A DNA stretch of 64,000 bases from Sideroxydans sp. CL21 (GCF_902459525.1 NZ_LR699166.1:1093501-1157500), one strand, 5' to 3'. Numbered from the stretch's first letter, positions 25,736-35,952 are shown. Notes: generated from the letters alone by a model not told the origin. Program-made: numbers and translations.

Positions 25736-28700
25736 ATGTTCCGCACCTCGATAGGTAAACCCGCACTTTCCGCCTTCCGCCTCGACAAACTGCGCACCGC
25801 GCTGAATGCCACGAAATCCGGCGTCACCCTCGAAGACACACGCCACTGTTATTTCACCGAACTGTCCTCCGAGTTGTCTGCAACCGATGTCGGTTTGCTG
25901 AATCGTCTGCTCGGCCTGGACAAAGCCGCGGGCGAACCGGAGTTCAAAGGCAAGATATCCAGCCTGCTGGTCGTGCCGCGCCTCGGTACCATCTCGCCCT
26001 GGTCGTCCAAGGCCACCGACATCGCGCGTCACTGTGCGCTGCCGCAGGTGACGCGCATCGAGCGCGGCGTGCTGTACTACCTGAAGACCAAGAGCGGCAA
26101 GCCGCTGACTGACGCGGAAAAGAAAGTTGTGCTGCCGCTGTTGCACGACCGCATGACGGAATCGGTGGTCAGCGACATCGCAGGCCCTTCGGCTGAGCTC
26201 GGGACAGGCATCGAAGACAGGATATTCAAACACGGCACGCCGCAGCCGCTGTCCACGGTGGACATACTCAAAGGCGGCAATGCGGCACTGGAAGCCGCCA
26301 ACCGCAAACTGGGCCTGGCACTTTCCGCCGACGAGATCGACTATCTGGTGGAAAATTTCACCAAGCTGGAGCGCAACCCCACCGATGTCGAGCTGATGAT
26401 GTTCGCGCAGGCCAACTCCGAACACTGCCGCCACAAGATATTCAACGCCGACTGGATCATCGACGACCAACAGCAGACCATCTCCCTGTTCGGCATGATC
26501 CGCAACACGCACAAGTTGCACCCCGAAGGCACTGTGGTCGCCTACTCGGATAACTCCTCCGTCATTGAGGGTGCCGAGATTGAGCGTTTCTATCCGCGCA
26601 AGGACTGCAGCTATGCCTTCAGCAAGGAGCTCACGCACACCCTGATGAAGGTCGAGACGCACAACCACCCGACCGCCATCGCGCCGTTCGCGGGGGCGGC
26701 GACCGGCTCCGGCGGCGAGATCCGGGACGAAGGGGCGACCGGTACCGGTTCCAAGCCCAAGGCTGGCTTGACGGGCTTTTCCGTTTCCAATTTGTGTATT
26801 CCAGGGTTTGTGCAGCCTTGGGAAATATTTGAGAAGGGGGAAGAGGGAAGGGATAAGGGAAAATCCGCCGCTCCGCTTTTGACTTTACCCTTGAGCACCG
26901 AAGGTGCGATCCTTTCCCCCTTAAACCCTTCCCATACTTACGGCAAGCCCTCCCGCATTGCCTCAGCGCTCCAGATCATGATCGACGGCCCCCTCGGTGG
27001 CGCCGCGTTCAACAACGAATTCGGCCGCCCCAACCTGGCAGGTTACTTCCGCACCTTCGAAGAACAAGTCAACGGAGAAGTGCGCGGCTACCACAAACCC
27101 ATCATGCTGGCGGGCGGGGTCGGTAGCATCGCTGCGCAGCACACGCACAAGCACGAGCTGCCGAATGGCGCCGTACTGATCCAGCTCGGCGGTCCGGGCA
27201 TGCTGATCGGCCTCGGCGGCGGGGCGGCCTCCAGCATGGATACCGGCGCCAACGCCGAAAACCTCGATTTCGATTCCGTGCAGCGCGGCAATCCCGAGAT
27301 GCAGCGTCGCGCGCAGGAAGTCATTGACCGCTGCTGGCAGATGGGCGACAACAATCCCATTCTTTCCATCCACGACGTCGGTGCGGGCGGCATTTCCAAT
27401 GCCTTGCCGGAACTGGTACATGGCGGCGGCAAGGGTGCGCACTTCGAGCTGCGCTCGGTGCCCAGCGAAGAACGCGGCATGACGCCGATGCAGATATGGA
27501 GCAACGAGGCGCAGGAGCGCTACGTGCTGGCGATCCCGGTCGAGCGCGTGCTGGAATTCCAGGCATTGTGCGAACGCGAGCGCTGTCCCTTCGCTGTGCT
27601 GGGCACGGCCATCCGCGAAGACCAGCTCGTGGTGCATGACGAAGAATTCGGCAACAACGCGGTGGACATGCCGCTCTCCGTATTGCTCGGCAAGCCGCCG
27701 AAGATGACGCGCAAAGTGACGCGCGAGCAGGTCATGCTGCCCAAGTTCGACACCGGCAACATCGTGCTTAAAGAAGCCATCGAGCGCGTACTGCGCCTGC
27801 CATCCGTGGCGGACAAGACCTTCCTGATCAGCATCGGCGACCGTACCGTGGGCGGCATGACCGCGCGCGACCAGATGGTCGGCCCGTGGCAAGTGCCGGT
27901 GGCGGATGTCGCCGTCACGCTGATGGGCTACAACACCTATCTGGGCGAAGCCTTCGCGCTCGGCGAACGCACGCCCATCGCCGTGCTCAACGCGCCGGCC
28001 TCGGGCCGCATGGCCATCGGCGAGGCGATCACCAACATCGCCGCCGCGCAGATCGGCAAGATCGGCGATATCAAGCTCTCCGCCAACTGGATGGCTGCCG
28101 CCGGACACCACGGTGAAGACGCAGCGCTGTTCGACACCGTCAAGGCCGTGGGCATGGAGTTGTGCCCGCAGCTCGGCATCAGCATCCCGGTGGGCAAAGA
28201 TTCGATGTCGATGAAGACCACCTGGAAAGAGGGCGAGCAGAGCAAAGCCGTCACCGCGCCGCTGTCGCTCATCGTCACCGCTTTCGCCCCATGCACCGAC
28301 GCGCGCAAGACACTTACTCCGCAACTTGCGGCCGACACCGACACTGTCGTGCTGCTGTTCGATCTCGGCAGCGGCAAGAATCGCATGGGCGGCTCGGCGC
28401 TGGCTCAGGTGTACAAGCAAGTCGGCGATGTCGCGCCGGACGTGGACGATGCCAAGAAACTCAAGGCCTTCTTCAATCTTATCCAGCGCTTCAACCGCGA
28501 AGGAAAGCTTCTGGCTTACCACGACCGTTCCGACGGCGGCATGCTGGCATCCCTGTGCGAGATGAGTTTCGCTTCGCACATCGGCCTGGACATCCGCCTG
28601 GACGAATGCAAGGGCGACGACCTCGGCATATTATTCAACGAAGAACTCGGCGCGCTGGTGCAAGTGCATTGCGACGATCTGGCCGACATCTTCGTGCAGT

Positions 28701-29815
28701 GTGAAGATGCGGGGCTGGGCAGTGTGTACGAAGTGGCGCGCCTCAACACCGGCGGCATCATCAACATTACGCGCGGCAAGACTAATTTGTTCAGTGATAA
28801 CGCCATCACGCTGCGCCGAATCTGGTCCGAGACAACGTACCAGATGCAGAAACTGCGCGACAACCCGGCCTGCGCCCAACAGGAGTACGACCGCACACTG
28901 GATGCGAAGGATCCGGGCCTGCATATCAAGCTGAATTACGACCCGAACGAGAACCCTTATACCGTTCGCGGTGAGCCTGTCGAACCGCCTACTTCTGCCC
29001 ATCCTTCGACAAGCTCAGGACGAACGGCAGCGGCGGTGCTTACTTCGCGTCCCAGGATGGCCATCCTGCGCGAGCAGGGCGTGAACGGCCACGTCGAGAT
29101 GGCCGCCGCCTTCGACCGCGCCGGCTTCACTTCGGTGGACGTGCATATGAGCGATATCATCAGCGGCCGCGTGAAACTGGCCGATTTCAAAGGCTTCGTG
29201 GCCTGCGGTGGATTCTCCTACGGCGACGTGCTGGGTGCGGGCGAGGGGTGGGCAAAATCCATCCTGTTCAACCCGAGGGCACGCGACGAGTTTGAAGCCT
29301 TCTTCAAACGCAGCGATACCTTCGCATTGGGTGTGTGCAACGGCTGCCAGATGATGAGCAACCTGCACGAGATCATTCCCGGTGCCGAGAACTGGGCGCA
29401 CTTCGCGCGCAACCAGTCGGAACAGTTCGAAGCGCGCTTCGTCATGGTGGAAGTGCAGCAGACGCCTTCCATCCTGTTCGATGGCATGGTCGGCAGCCGC
29501 ATGCCCATCGTCGTCGCGCACGGCGAAGGCTATGCCGACTTCGGCAACGCCAGGCGCCTGCATGACGTACAACCTCTGGTCACGCTGCGTTATGTCGATC
29601 ACTACGGTAAACCGACGACAACCTATCCGCTCAACCCCAATGGCTCACCGCAAGGCATTACCGGACTCACCACGCCGGACGGCCGCTTCAGCATCATGAT
29701 GCCCCACCCGGAACGCGTGTTCCGTGCGGTGCAGAACTCCTGGTATCCGAAGGAGTGGCAGGAGAACGGCGCATGGCTGCGCATGTTCCAGAATGCAAGG
29801 AAGTGGGTGGGGTAG
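25736..29815 (+). CDS. purL: Phosphoribosylformylglycinamidine synthase, single-chain form, with in-frame repeat insertions
   Basis: 1,359 residues. N-terminal domain, two AIRS-like halves and a C-terminal glutaminase with C1201 ([10 protein letters not shown]) and the H1324/E1326 pair (PHPERVF). Catalyses step 4 of purine synthesis (FGAR to FGAM). Three segments have no counterpart in a typical PurL: about residues 151-160 (a REP-like half, 26187-26213), residues 364-401 between QPWE and YGKP (26825-26938), and about 22 residues at 28962-29027 in the linker before the glutaminase. All keep the frame, so the enzyme is presumably still made; PurL is normally essential for purine prototrophy. 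Confidence 0.95.
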   Translation: MFRTSIGKPALSAFRLDKLRTALNATKSGVTLEDTRHCYFTELSSELSATDVGLLNRLLGLDKAAGEPEFKGKISSLLVVPRLGTISPWSSKATDIARHCALPQVTRIERGVLYYLKTKSGKPLTDAEKKVVLPLLHDRMTESVVSDIAGPSAELGTGIEDRIFKHGTPQPLSTVDILKGGNAALEAANRKLGLALSADEIDYLVENFTKLERNPTDVELMMFAQANSEHCRHKIFNADWIIDDQQQTISLFGMIRNTHKLHPEGTVVAYSDNSSVIEGAEIERFYPRKDCSYAFSKELTHTLMKVETHNHPTAIAPFAGAATGSGGEIRDEGATGTGSKPKAGLTGFSVSNLCIPGFVQPWEIFEKGEEGRDKGKSAAPLLTLPLSTEGAILSPLNPSHTYGKPSRIASALQIMIDGPLGGAAFNNEFGRPNLAGYFRTFEEQVNGEVRGYHKPIMLAGGVGSIAAQHTHKHELPNGAVLIQLGGPGMLIGLGGGAASSMDTGANAENLDFDSVQRGNPEMQRRAQEVIDRCWQMGDNNPILSIHDVGAGGISNALPELVHGGGKGAHFELRSVPSEERGMTPMQIWSNEAQERYVLAIPVERVLEFQALCERERCPFAVLGTAIREDQLVVHDEEFGNNAVDMPLSVLLGKPPKMTRKVTREQVMLPKFDTGNIVLKEAIERVLRLPSVADKTFLISIGDRTVGGMTARDQMVGPWQVPVADVAVTLMGYNTYLGEAFALGERTPIAVLNAPASGRMAIGEAITNIAAAQIGKIGDIKLSANWMAAAGHHGEDAALFDTVKAVGMELCPQLGISIPVGKDSMSMKTTWKEGEQSKAVTAPLSLIVTAFAPCTDARKTLTPQLAADTDTVVLLFDLGSGKNRMGGSALAQVYKQVGDVAPDVDDAKKLKAFFNLIQRFNREGKLLAYHDRSDGGMLASLCEMSFASHIGLDIRLDECKGDDLGILFNEELGALVQVHCDDLADIFVQCEDAGLGSVYEVARLNTGGIINITRGKTNLFSDNAITLRRIWSETTYQMQKLRDNPACAQQEYDRTLDAKDPGLHIKLNYDPNENPYTVRGEPVEPPTSAHPSTSSGRTAAAVLTSRPRMAILREQGVNGHVEMAAAFDRAGFTSVDVHMSDIISGRVKLADFKGFVACGGFSYGDVLGAGEGWAKSILFNPRARDEFEAFFKRSDTFALGVCNGCQMMSNLHEIIPGAENWAHFARNQSEQFEARFVMVEVQQTPSILFDGMVGSRMPIVVAHGEGYADFGNARRLHDVQPLVTLRYVDHYGKPTTTYPLNPNGSPQGITGLTTPDGRFSIMMPHPERVFRAVQNSWYPKEWQENGAWLRMFQNARKWVG
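26187..26213. repeat. REP-like half element inside purL
   Basis: GCCCTTCGGCTGAGCTCGGG and following bases resemble the REP at 36017-36062 (GCCCTTCGACCCGGCTCGGG). Encodes PSAELGTG in PurL. Confidence 0.55.
26825..26938. repeat. 114-bp purine/pyrimidine-rich insertion in purL
   Basis: A G/A-rich arm (about 26831-26860) and a C/T-rich arm (about 26911-26933) form an imperfect inverted repeat around an inner hairpin GCACC-GAA-GGTGC. It encodes residues 364-401, absent from a usual PurL. Looks like a short interspersed element inserted without breaking the frame. Confidence 0.7.
28962..29027. repeat. REP-like palindromic element inside purL
   Basis: Two 23-bp arms, CCGTTCGCGGTGAGCCTGTC(GAA) at 28962-28984 and the near-complement TTCGACAAGCTCAGGACGAA(CGG) at 29005-29027, around 20 bp. 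It is 66 bp, so exactly 22 codons, translated as VRGEPVEP...PSTSSGRT. This type of repeat is common between genes in proteobacteria. Confidence 0.85.
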
Positions 29816-29817
29816 GG

Positions 29818-29845
29818 TTGACATACCCATATTGGGTAGTAAGAT
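29818..29845 (+). promoter_or_regulatory. Promoter of the small HTH gene
   Basis: TTGACA (29818-29823), 16-bp spacer, TAAGAT (29840-29845). A start site about 7 nt on falls at about 29852, next to the ATG at 29853, so the mRNA may be leaderless. Confidence 0.55.
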
Positions 29846-29857
29846 GCCCAATATGGG
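29826..29857 (+). promoter_or_regulatory. Operator-like inverted repeat over the promoter and start codon
   Basis: CCCATATTGGG (29826-29836) and its exact complement CCCAATATGGG (29847-29857) separated by 10 bp. One arm lies in the -35/-10 spacer, the other over the predicted transcription start and ATG. A good candidate autoregulatory site for the HTH protein. Confidence 0.65.
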
Positions 29858-30281
29858 CATAAGAGCTAAAACTTCCGCTGCCATCCAGCACACCAGTTTA
29901 TCTGCTGCGCTGTTTTCAAATACACAGCAGCGTGTGCTGGGATTATTGTTTGGGCAACCGGAGCGCAGTTTTTTTGCCACCGAGTTGATCGGCTTATCCG
30001 GCGGCGGTTCCGGTGCCGTGCAGCGTGAGTTGAAACGCCTGGACGAAAGCGGTTTGGTGACAGTCAAACGCGTGGGAAGCCAGAAGCACTATCAAGCGAA
30101 CCCGCGATCGCCGATCTTTTCCGAGCTCTGCAGCATCGTGCTCAAGACCGCGGAGCCGGTCGAACCACTGTCCAGCCAATCTTCTTCCCGTGCCGAAAAC
30201 CCCCTTCCTGCCAAGTCGGATTGGCAAAAGAACGGCGCATGGTTGCGCATGTTCCAGAATGCAAAAAAATTGGCAGGGTGA
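29853..30281 (+). CDS. Winged-HTH regulator, apparently a truncated HTH-nucleotidyltransferase protein fused to a purL tail
   Basis: About 142 residues from the ATG at 29853 (29844 is also possible). The core LSAALFSNTQQRVLGLLFGQ to GSQKHYQANPRSPIFSEL is the winged helix found at the N-terminus of HTH-nucleotidyltransferase (MNT-like) proteins. In those, SPIFxELxxIVLKT leads into the nucleotidyltransferase domain. Here, after IVLKT, the sequence changes to a REP-like EPVEPLSSQ and then to [17 protein letters not shown], a copy of the PurL C-terminus. So the regulator keeps DNA binding and has lost its enzymatic half. It probably represses itself. Confidence 0.7.
   Translation: MGIRAKTSAAIQHTSLSAALFSNTQQRVLGLLFGQPERSFFATELIGLSGGGSGAVQRELKRLDESGLVTVKRVGSQKHYQANPRSPIFSELCSIVLKTAEPVEPLSSQSSSRAENPLPAKSDWQKNGAWLRMFQNAKKLAG
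30222..30281 (+). repeat. Diverged copy of the purL 3' end
   Basis: Matches 29756-29815 at about 49 of 60 positions, same reading frame, both ending in a stop codon; the offset is 466 bp. Confidence 0.85.
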
Positions 30282-30299
30282 GCGTTCCCTGAATCAGGA

Positions 30300-32069
30300 T
30301 CACGCAACTGCAACCGGTTGCATGATTCCGACGAGAGCCGTGCGCAGAACTTCTGCTTTGACCGGTTTGTAAAGCAAGGGCAAGTTGGCCTCCTGGGCTG
30401 CCACGTATGTTTCCCTGGTGGTATCGCCTGTGATCAGGAGAGCGGGCAGGCTGGCGCTATAGCGTTGCCGTAATAGGGCAATTGCATCGATACCGTTGCT
30501 CGAATCGCTCAACCCAAAATCCGAAATGATTGCCGTCACGGGCTTCCGGTCGTGTTCGAGCATGCTCATGATCGCGTCGGCTGAATTGGCAGCGATGACA
30601 TCGCAGCCCCAGCTTTGCAGGACGTTTTGCATGCCGACGCGGATGTCTTCTTCGTTCTCTATGATGGCGATGCGTTGGCCGCGAGTGTTGAATTCGGCTT
30701 GAACGCTTTCGGCCCTGAATGGCAATGTGCCTTCATTCATCAAATCCTGCGCCATCGGCACGATGACAGCGAAGCAGGAACCTTTGCCAGGATGGGAATG
30801 CAAGCTGATGCCATGTCCGAGCAGTTCTACCGTGCGTTTGACGATCGCCAACCCCAACCCCAGGCCCTTTTGCCGGTCGCGCTCCTTGTTCCCGATCTGG
30901 TAGAACTCCCTGAAGATGGCCTGGTGCTGATCCGAAGCGATGCCGATGCCGGTATCGTGCACCTCGATGGACAGCATGTCGCGCTTGTGCCGACACCCCA
31001 CCACAATGCGTCCGGAATCGGTATAGCGCAGCGCATTTGAAATCAGATTGCGCAGAATCTGTCCCAGCAAGACAGGATCGCTGTCGATCAGCGCAGAACT
31101 GAACACGAAGGACAATTGAATGCCTTTGTTCTGCGCGACCGGCAAAAACTCATTCTCCAGCTCCTTGAATAAAAGCTGAACAGCAAAAGAGCAGCGATTC
31201 GGTTTGACGATGCTGGCATCCAGCTTCGAGATATCCAGCAGGGTCATCAGCAGTCCGCTCAGGGAATTTGCCGCCTGGTGCGCTCGCAGCACCATGCTCT
31301 GACTCTGGCTGGACAATTGCCTGTCCGCACCGAGCAAGTCGAGAAACAGCACCAGCGCCGACAGCGGCTGGCGCAGGTCATGGCTGGCAGAAGCGAGGAA
31401 ACGGGTCTTGTCCCGGCTCGCCTGTTCCACCAGATCGCGTTGCTGTATCAATTCCTTGATCAGCAACTCATTTTGCAGACGCAGTTCCACTGCATGGGCA
31501 AATATATGGTTTCTCGTAAAGCTCAGCCATAGCGACATCGGGAGAAAAATCAGCAACAGGATGAAAAGGATCGTGTGCAACTGGTCTCCCACAGTTGCCA
31601 GCCAGATCATTAGCGGAACGAGCGTGGCAATTACAAACACGCGCGATGGCCAGACGTAGGAGAATCCCTCCGAGACTGACGATGCGGAAGAAACAGCGCT
31701 GACCGTCAGGATGAACAGCTGATATTCCGGAGGCAAGGATGGCATCATCAAGGTAAAGCCTATCCCCCAGCCCAGGCCCGCCAGCGCTGAATACCCTGTT
31801 TGCAGTTTTCCCCAATGATCGGGACTCCTGAATTCGGGTGTGAGGTGATAGCGGTGGATGTAATAGCTGCGCATGATGGTCGCCAAATAGACCATCACCA
31901 GCGACGGCGCATATTTCCAGGGAGATACGAATTGGTAGACCGCGATCAAAACCAATGAGAAAACCACTGCTCCAGCCAGATTATGGATATTGGATTCTGC
32001 GTAAAAGGCCTTGACCTGCTCGGCCTTGATGGCATCGTCTGTCGATTTCTGCAGAAAGTGTTCACTCAT
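30300..32069 (-). CDS. Orphan hybrid sensor histidine kinase with receiver domain
   Basis: About 589 residues from the ATG at 32069 (a TTG at 32087 adds six). Six or seven N-terminal membrane spans (about 32-185) with no recognised sensor domain. HisKA with H230 in SASHDLRQPL, ATPase boxes NLISNALRYT, DTGIG and GLGLGLAI, then a receiver with D517 in IISDFGLS. The SASHDLRQPL subtype and domain order resemble cytoplasm-facing hybrid kinases of the RpfC/LuxQ style. No response regulator is adjacent. Confidence 0.88.
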   Translation of the reverse strand: MSEHFLQKSTDDAIKAEQVKAFYAESNIHNLAGAVVFSLVLIAVYQFVSPWKYAPSLVMVYLATIMRSYYIHRYHLTPEFRSPDHWGKLQTGYSALAGLGWGIGFTLMMPSLPPEYQLFILTVSAVSSASSVSEGFSYVWPSRVFVIATLVPLMIWLATVGDQLHTILFILLLIFLPMSLWLSFTRNHIFAHAVELRLQNELLIKELIQQRDLVEQASRDKTRFLASASHDLRQPLSALVLFLDLLGADRQLSSQSQSMVLRAHQAANSLSGLLMTLLDISKLDASIVKPNRCSFAVQLLFKELENEFLPVAQNKGIQLSFVFSSALIDSDPVLLGQILRNLISNALRYTDSGRIVVGCRHKRDMLSIEVHDTGIGIASDQHQAIFREFYQIGNKERDRQKGLGLGLAIVKRTVELLGHGISLHSHPGKGSCFAVIVPMAQDLMNEGTLPFRAESVQAEFNTRGQRIAIIENEEDIRVGMQNVLQSWGCDVIAANSADAIMSMLEHDRKPVTAIISDFGLSDSSNGIDAIALLRQRYSASLPALLITGDTTRETYVAAQEANLPLLYKPVKAEVLRTALVGIMQPVAVA

Positions 32070-32122
32070 GAAGTCTAGGTCACGCAAGGAAATGAATCGT
32101 TATCGAACAGCTTCTGATCGCA

Positions 32123-32141
32123 GCCCCCTTATATTGGGGGC
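32123..32141. promoter_or_regulatory. GC-armed inverted repeat upstream of the hybrid kinase
   Basis: GCCCCC (32123-32128), TTATATT, GGGGGC (32136-32141), 54 bp before the kinase start. The AT core could hold a -10 on the minus strand, so the arms may be an operator; a hairpin is the alternative. Confidence 0.4.
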
Positions 32142-32296
32142 GAGGCTACAGGCCTGTCAAACAGATGCCGCAAGATCCGTTCGATGAATTCCGACTGCTG
32201 TCACATGGCGGAAATAAATAATGAAACGACCGGAGCGGGGCGACTTTTCAGTTGTGGCCTGTCCTGGCCACTCTGAAACAGCCCTCTATTGCCGAC

Positions 32297-33661
32297 CTAT
32301 CGGATCCATACCGTCTTCGCATTCACAAATTCATGTATCCCCAGCCTGGACAGCTCGCGCCCGTAACCCGAAGACTTGATGCCGCCAAACGGCAAACGCG
32401 GGTCGGATTTGACCATGCCGTTGATGAAGGTGCATCCGGCCTGGATGTGCGCCGCCAATTGTTCGGCCCGCGCCACGTCTTTGCTCCAGATCGATGAACC
32501 AAGCCCGAATCTGGTCTCGTTCGCGATGTTCAGTGCATCCGTTTCACTCGCGGCGCGAATCACGATGGCCACCGGCCCGAACAGCTCTTCGTGGTAAGCA
32601 CAGACTTTGGCGGTGACGCGATCCAGAATGGAAGGCTGGTAGAAAAAACCCTCGCGCTCGACCGGCTTGCACCCGGTCACTGCAATTGCCCCTTGGGCAA
32701 TGGATTCGGTGATTTGCCGATGCAGGTTGTCACGCAGGTCGAGGCGCGCCATGGGGCCGATCTGTGTGGCATCGTCCATCGGGTCGCCGAGCTTGAGCGC
32801 TTCCACTTTCGTTTTGAGGCGGAGCAAAAATTCATCCGCGATCTGCGGCACGAGGATGAATCGCTTTGCCGCGATGCAAGATTGTCCGCAATTGAGGTAG
32901 CGCGAGGCAACCGCCATGTCGACAGCCAAGTCCAGGTCGGCGTCGTGCAGAACGATGAACGGATCGGAGCCGCCCAATTCCAGCACGCATTTTTTCAGGT
33001 GCTGGCCGGCACTTGCGGCCACTTTTCGTCCTGCAGCTTCCGATCCGGTGAGCGTGACTGCATGAATATGCGGGCTGGCGATCACCCCGGCTACATGCTC
33101 GACCTCGATCATCAGGTTTGCAAACAATCCTTCCGGCAAGCCGCTGTCGCGGAAGATCTCCGCAATCGCAAGGGCACACTGCGGCACGTTGGGCGCATGC
33201 TTCAACGCGACTGCATTGCCTGCCATCAAGGCTGGCGCGGCAGCGCGGAACACTTGCCAGAAAGGGAAGTTCCACGGCATGACGGCCAGCACCACGCCGA
33301 GCGGGTATTGCGCGACATAACTTTTGCAGGCATCCGATGGAATCGGTTCGTCACGCAGAAAACCTTCAGCTTGTTCGGCATAGAAGTCGCAGGCACCCGC
33401 GCATTTCTCGACTTCGGCACGCGCTTCGTGCAGCGGCTTGCCCATTTCCAGCGTGATGAGGGTCGCAAATTGCCCAAGCTGCGCGCGCAGCCGGGTCGCT
33501 GCATTACGCAGAATTTCGGCGCGCCGGGAAAAAGGGATTGACGCCCAGTTTTGCTGCGCGCTGTGCGCTTTGGCCAATGTTCTATTTAAAAGATCAACAT
33601 CCCAACTGTTGTGGGATTGGATCACCTGATTGTTAGCTGGATTGCGGCTTATAAAGGGCAT
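32297..33661 (-). CDS. NAD(P)-dependent aldehyde dehydrogenase, succinate-semialdehyde type
   Basis: About 454 residues from the ATG at 33661. ALDH catalytic residues are in place: N131 (MPWNFPF), E228 (LELGGSD) and nucleophile C262 (NCGQSC). Length and the short N-terminus match the Sad/YneI-like group of succinate-semialdehyde dehydrogenases, but substrate is inferred from overall similarity only. An in-frame ATG at 33709 is an alternative start; neither has a strong ribosome site. Divergent from the ankyrin gene. Confidence 0.85.
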   Translation of the reverse strand: MPFISRNPANNQVIQSHNSWDVDLLNRTLAKAHSAQQNWASIPFSRRAEILRNAATRLRAQLGQFATLITLEMGKPLHEARAEVEKCAGACDFYAEQAEGFLRDEPIPSDACKSYVAQYPLGVVLAVMPWNFPFWQVFRAAAPALMAGNAVALKHAPNVPQCALAIAEIFRDSGLPEGLFANLMIEVEHVAGVIASPHIHAVTLTGSEAAGRKVAASAGQHLKKCVLELGGSDPFIVLHDADLDLAVDMAVASRYLNCGQSCIAAKRFILVPQIADEFLLRLKTKVEALKLGDPMDDATQIGPMARLDLRDNLHRQITESIAQGAIAVTGCKPVEREGFFYQPSILDRVTAKVCAYHEELFGPVAIVIRAASETDALNIANETRFGLGSSIWSKDVARAEQLAAHIQAGCTFINGMVKSDPRLPFGGIKSSGYGRELSRLGIHEFVNAKTVWIR

Positions 33662-33836
33662 GGTGTTTGTGCTTTTTGGATTTGTCAGATAGCCAGTGAT
33701 TTCATTCATCCGGGGAATCCATATTAACCATTTATCCGAATTTGGTAGTCCGTTTGTCGTTTCGGATGAAAAACCCAGTTGATACCCATTATTCTCGTGC
33801 CGCAATTATTCTCGATATTGCAGAAAGGGGAATATT

Positions 33837-34505
33837 TTGAAGATACATTTCCAAACCAAAGAAGTGGTTGTACTGCTGGCAGCTTCAGTGATGAGTTTTA
33901 TTGCCAATATTCCGGACTCCATTCTGGGTAACGTGGTCGATAGAAAGATATTGTTGGTCGCTTTGGCTACGCTGGTCGTTGTAGCAATGTTCCGCTACTT
34001 GCAGATGTTGCTGTTGTTAACGATTTCAATTCTGGCAATCGGCGCCAATCTTCCGGCAGAAATGGCATCCATGTTGGGTATCAGCCAACTGGCATTGCTG
34101 GTATCGCTGGGTGTGATTGTTACGATCACACTGCTGAATCGTTTCATGAACTGGTTGCCAACCGATAAAGAATTGCCTCTGCCGGAGATCGGGGATGTGC
34201 GTCAGGCCTTGCTTGCGGCAATTGAAAAAGGGGACAAGTCTTCCGTGCAGCGGCTGTTGGCCATGAATGCAAACGTCAATTTCACCCTTAACGGTACGAC
34301 TCCATTGCATTTGGCAGCCGAGAAAGGTTATCCCGAAATCGTTCGGTTACTCATCGGTTATGGGGCAGACTTTCAAAAAGAGAATGCAGAGGGAAAAACT
34401 CCGCTGGATGTGGCCTTGGCAAAAATGAAGTTCATTCAAACCGAGGAGATACTCATTAACGCCCATAATAATTATGGTGCGATTTATGGCAGGTCGGAAA
34501 CTTGA
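33837..34505 (+). CDS. Membrane protein with C-terminal ankyrin repeats
   Basis: 222 residues starting with TTG, preceded by AAAGGGGAA. Three hydrophobic segments (about 10-25, 40-70, 82-100) are followed by two to three ankyrin repeats, clearest in GTTPLHLAAEKGYPEIVRLL and GKTPLDVAL. The repeats should face the cytoplasm and bind a protein partner. No enzymatic motif. Followed by a strong terminator, so monocistronic. Confidence 0.75.
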   Translation: MKIHFQTKEVVVLLAASVMSFIANIPDSILGNVVDRKILLVALATLVVVAMFRYLQMLLLLTISILAIGANLPAEMASMLGISQLALLVSLGVIVTITLLNRFMNWLPTDKELPLPEIGDVRQALLAAIEKGDKSSVQRLLAMNANVNFTLNGTTPLHLAAEKGYPEIVRLLIGYGADFQKENAEGKTPLDVALAKMKFIQTEEILINAHNNYGAIYGRSET

Positions 34506-34607
34506 AAGGTCGTTACAGAAATTAAACATGGAAACCCATGCTCCAGATATGGAATTGGCGACACTTGAAGGTTCCATCGTCGTAAAGCCATAAAGTTCAG
34601 TGATGAG

Positions 34608-34635
34608 AATAAAGCGACCATTGGGTCGCTTTATT
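34608..34635 (+). terminator. Strong rho-independent terminator
   Basis: AATAAAGCGACC, loop ATTG, GGTCGCTTTATT: a perfect 12-bp stem with a T-rich 3' side, about 100 bp after the ankyrin gene. Confidence 0.85.
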
Positions 34636-34701
34636 CATTCATGATCCCCTGTAAAATTTGCGACTTCTTTTGAGGCATTTCTAAACGATAAAGGTGCAAC
34701 C

Positions 34702-35358
34702 ATGAAAAAAGAATTTTGGCTGGAGCGCTGGGAACGTGGTGAGATCGGTTTTCACCAGGACGAGATCAATCCGTATTTGCGACAATTCTGGAAAGAGTTG
34801 CCTGCCTCGGGCCACGGCGAAGTGTTCGTGCCGCTGTGCGGCAAAAGTCAGGATATGGTGTGGCTGCGCCAGCAGGGAGATACAGTGCTGGGAGTGGAGC
34901 TGAGCTCCATCGCGGTGCAGGATTTTTTCAAGGAAAACAAAAAATCACCGACGCATGCGAAAAGCGGCAAGTTCGAGACCTGCGAGGCAGACGGCATTCG
35001 CATCCTGTGCGGGGATTTTTTCGACTTGAACAGGCAAGACCTTGCGAACGTAAGTGCGGTGTACGACCGGGCATCGCTGGTGGCGTTGCCGCCTGACATG
35101 CGCGAACGTTATGCGCGCCACCTGGTGGAGATATTGCCCCCTGCGACGAAAATTCTCCTCGTCACTTTCGATTATCTCCAGGCGGAAATGCAGGGGCCTC
35201 CGTTTGCGGTGTCGGTAAGCGAAGTCGAGGCGCTCTACGGCAAATATGCCGAGATACGCCTGTTGGCACAAAAAGATACGCTGCCGGAAAATCCGCGCTT
35301 CGTGCAGCGCGGTGTGAGCCGCATGGAGGAAAGTATTTTCCTGCTGACTTTGCGCTAG
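34702..35358 (+). CDS. tpm: Thiopurine S-methyltransferase
   Basis: 218 residues matching bacterial TPMT from end to end: FWLERWERGEIGFHQDEIN at the start, FVPLCGKSQDMVWL as the SAM site, then VLGVELS and YDRASLVALPPDMRERY. Uses S-adenosylmethionine to methylate thiols, and in bacteria is linked to selenite and tellurite methylation. Own promoter likely, since a terminator precedes it. Confidence 0.93.
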   Translation: MKKEFWLERWERGEIGFHQDEINPYLRQFWKELPASGHGEVFVPLCGKSQDMVWLRQQGDTVLGVELSSIAVQDFFKENKKSPTHAKSGKFETCEADGIRILCGDFFDLNRQDLANVSAVYDRASLVALPPDMRERYARHLVEILPPATKILLVTFDYLQAEMQGPPFAVSVSEVEALYGKYAEIRLLAQKDTLPENPRFVQRGVSRMEESIFLLTLR

Positions 35359-35376
35359 CGGGAGTAGCCATCACGC

Positions 35377-35952
35377 TCAAATGACAGTAAGCCCCAGCGA
35401 GCACCAGTCCTGCATGCCGCCGCGATACCATTTTAGCTTGTCGGCAGGGTAACCCAGGGCAAGCAGGGTGCGGATGTAGTTCGGTGTCTGTCCGCACCAT
35501 GGGCCATTGCAGAAGATCGCAACCGAGCAGGCGGCGCTGAAGTCGTAAGCTCCAGCTGCTTCCTTCACGCCAAACGATTCGATCAGTGTCTTCTTTACGC
35601 CGGGCAGGTCTGTGGCCAAGCCTGCCATGTTCTGCGCATAGGGGATGTTGACTGCGCCGGGGATGGTGCCCTTCGCATACCAGTCCGGGGTGCGGGAATC
35701 GACGACCATGAGTTTGCTTTCGCCCTGGCGTATGCGCTTCAGGCAGTCCAGCACTTCCAGTTCGCCCAGCGTTTCCAGTCCCGGCGCCAGCTGCATAGGT
35801 TGGATGCAGTACGGCGGGCACTTGCGTGCGATGACGGCATAATCCGGCCTGATCGTCGCTGCCGGGTCCTGTTCGCGTTCTATCGTTACGAGTTTGCCAA
35901 GGTGCTGCACTTCCACCGTTGGCGTGCCTGCGTATATGTTGTAGTCGGTCAT
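35377..35952 (-). CDS. Rhodanese-domain protein
   Basis: 191 residues from the ATG at 35952. A rhodanese domain occupies about 85-190 (LMVVDSRTPDWYAKGTIPGA) with the active-site loop IFCNGPWCGQT, whose first Cys (of CNGPWC) is the likely sulfur carrier. The first 80 residues are not recognised. No signal peptide. Convergent with tpm, 18 bp apart. A longer open frame upstream is only a read-through of a REP element. Confidence 0.82.
   Translation of the reverse strand: MTDYNIYAGTPTVEVQHLGKLVTIEREQDPAATIRPDYAVIARKCPPYCIQPMQLAPGLETLGELEVLDCLKRIRQGESKLMVVDSRTPDWYAKGTIPGAVNIPYAQNMAGLATDLPGVKKTLIESFGVKEAAGAYDFSAACSVAIFCNGPWCGQTPNYIRTLLALGYPADKLKWYRGGMQDWCSLGLTVI

Noticed and set aside
26963-28579. 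538-residue minus-strand open frame
   Set aside because: Antisense shadow of purL.
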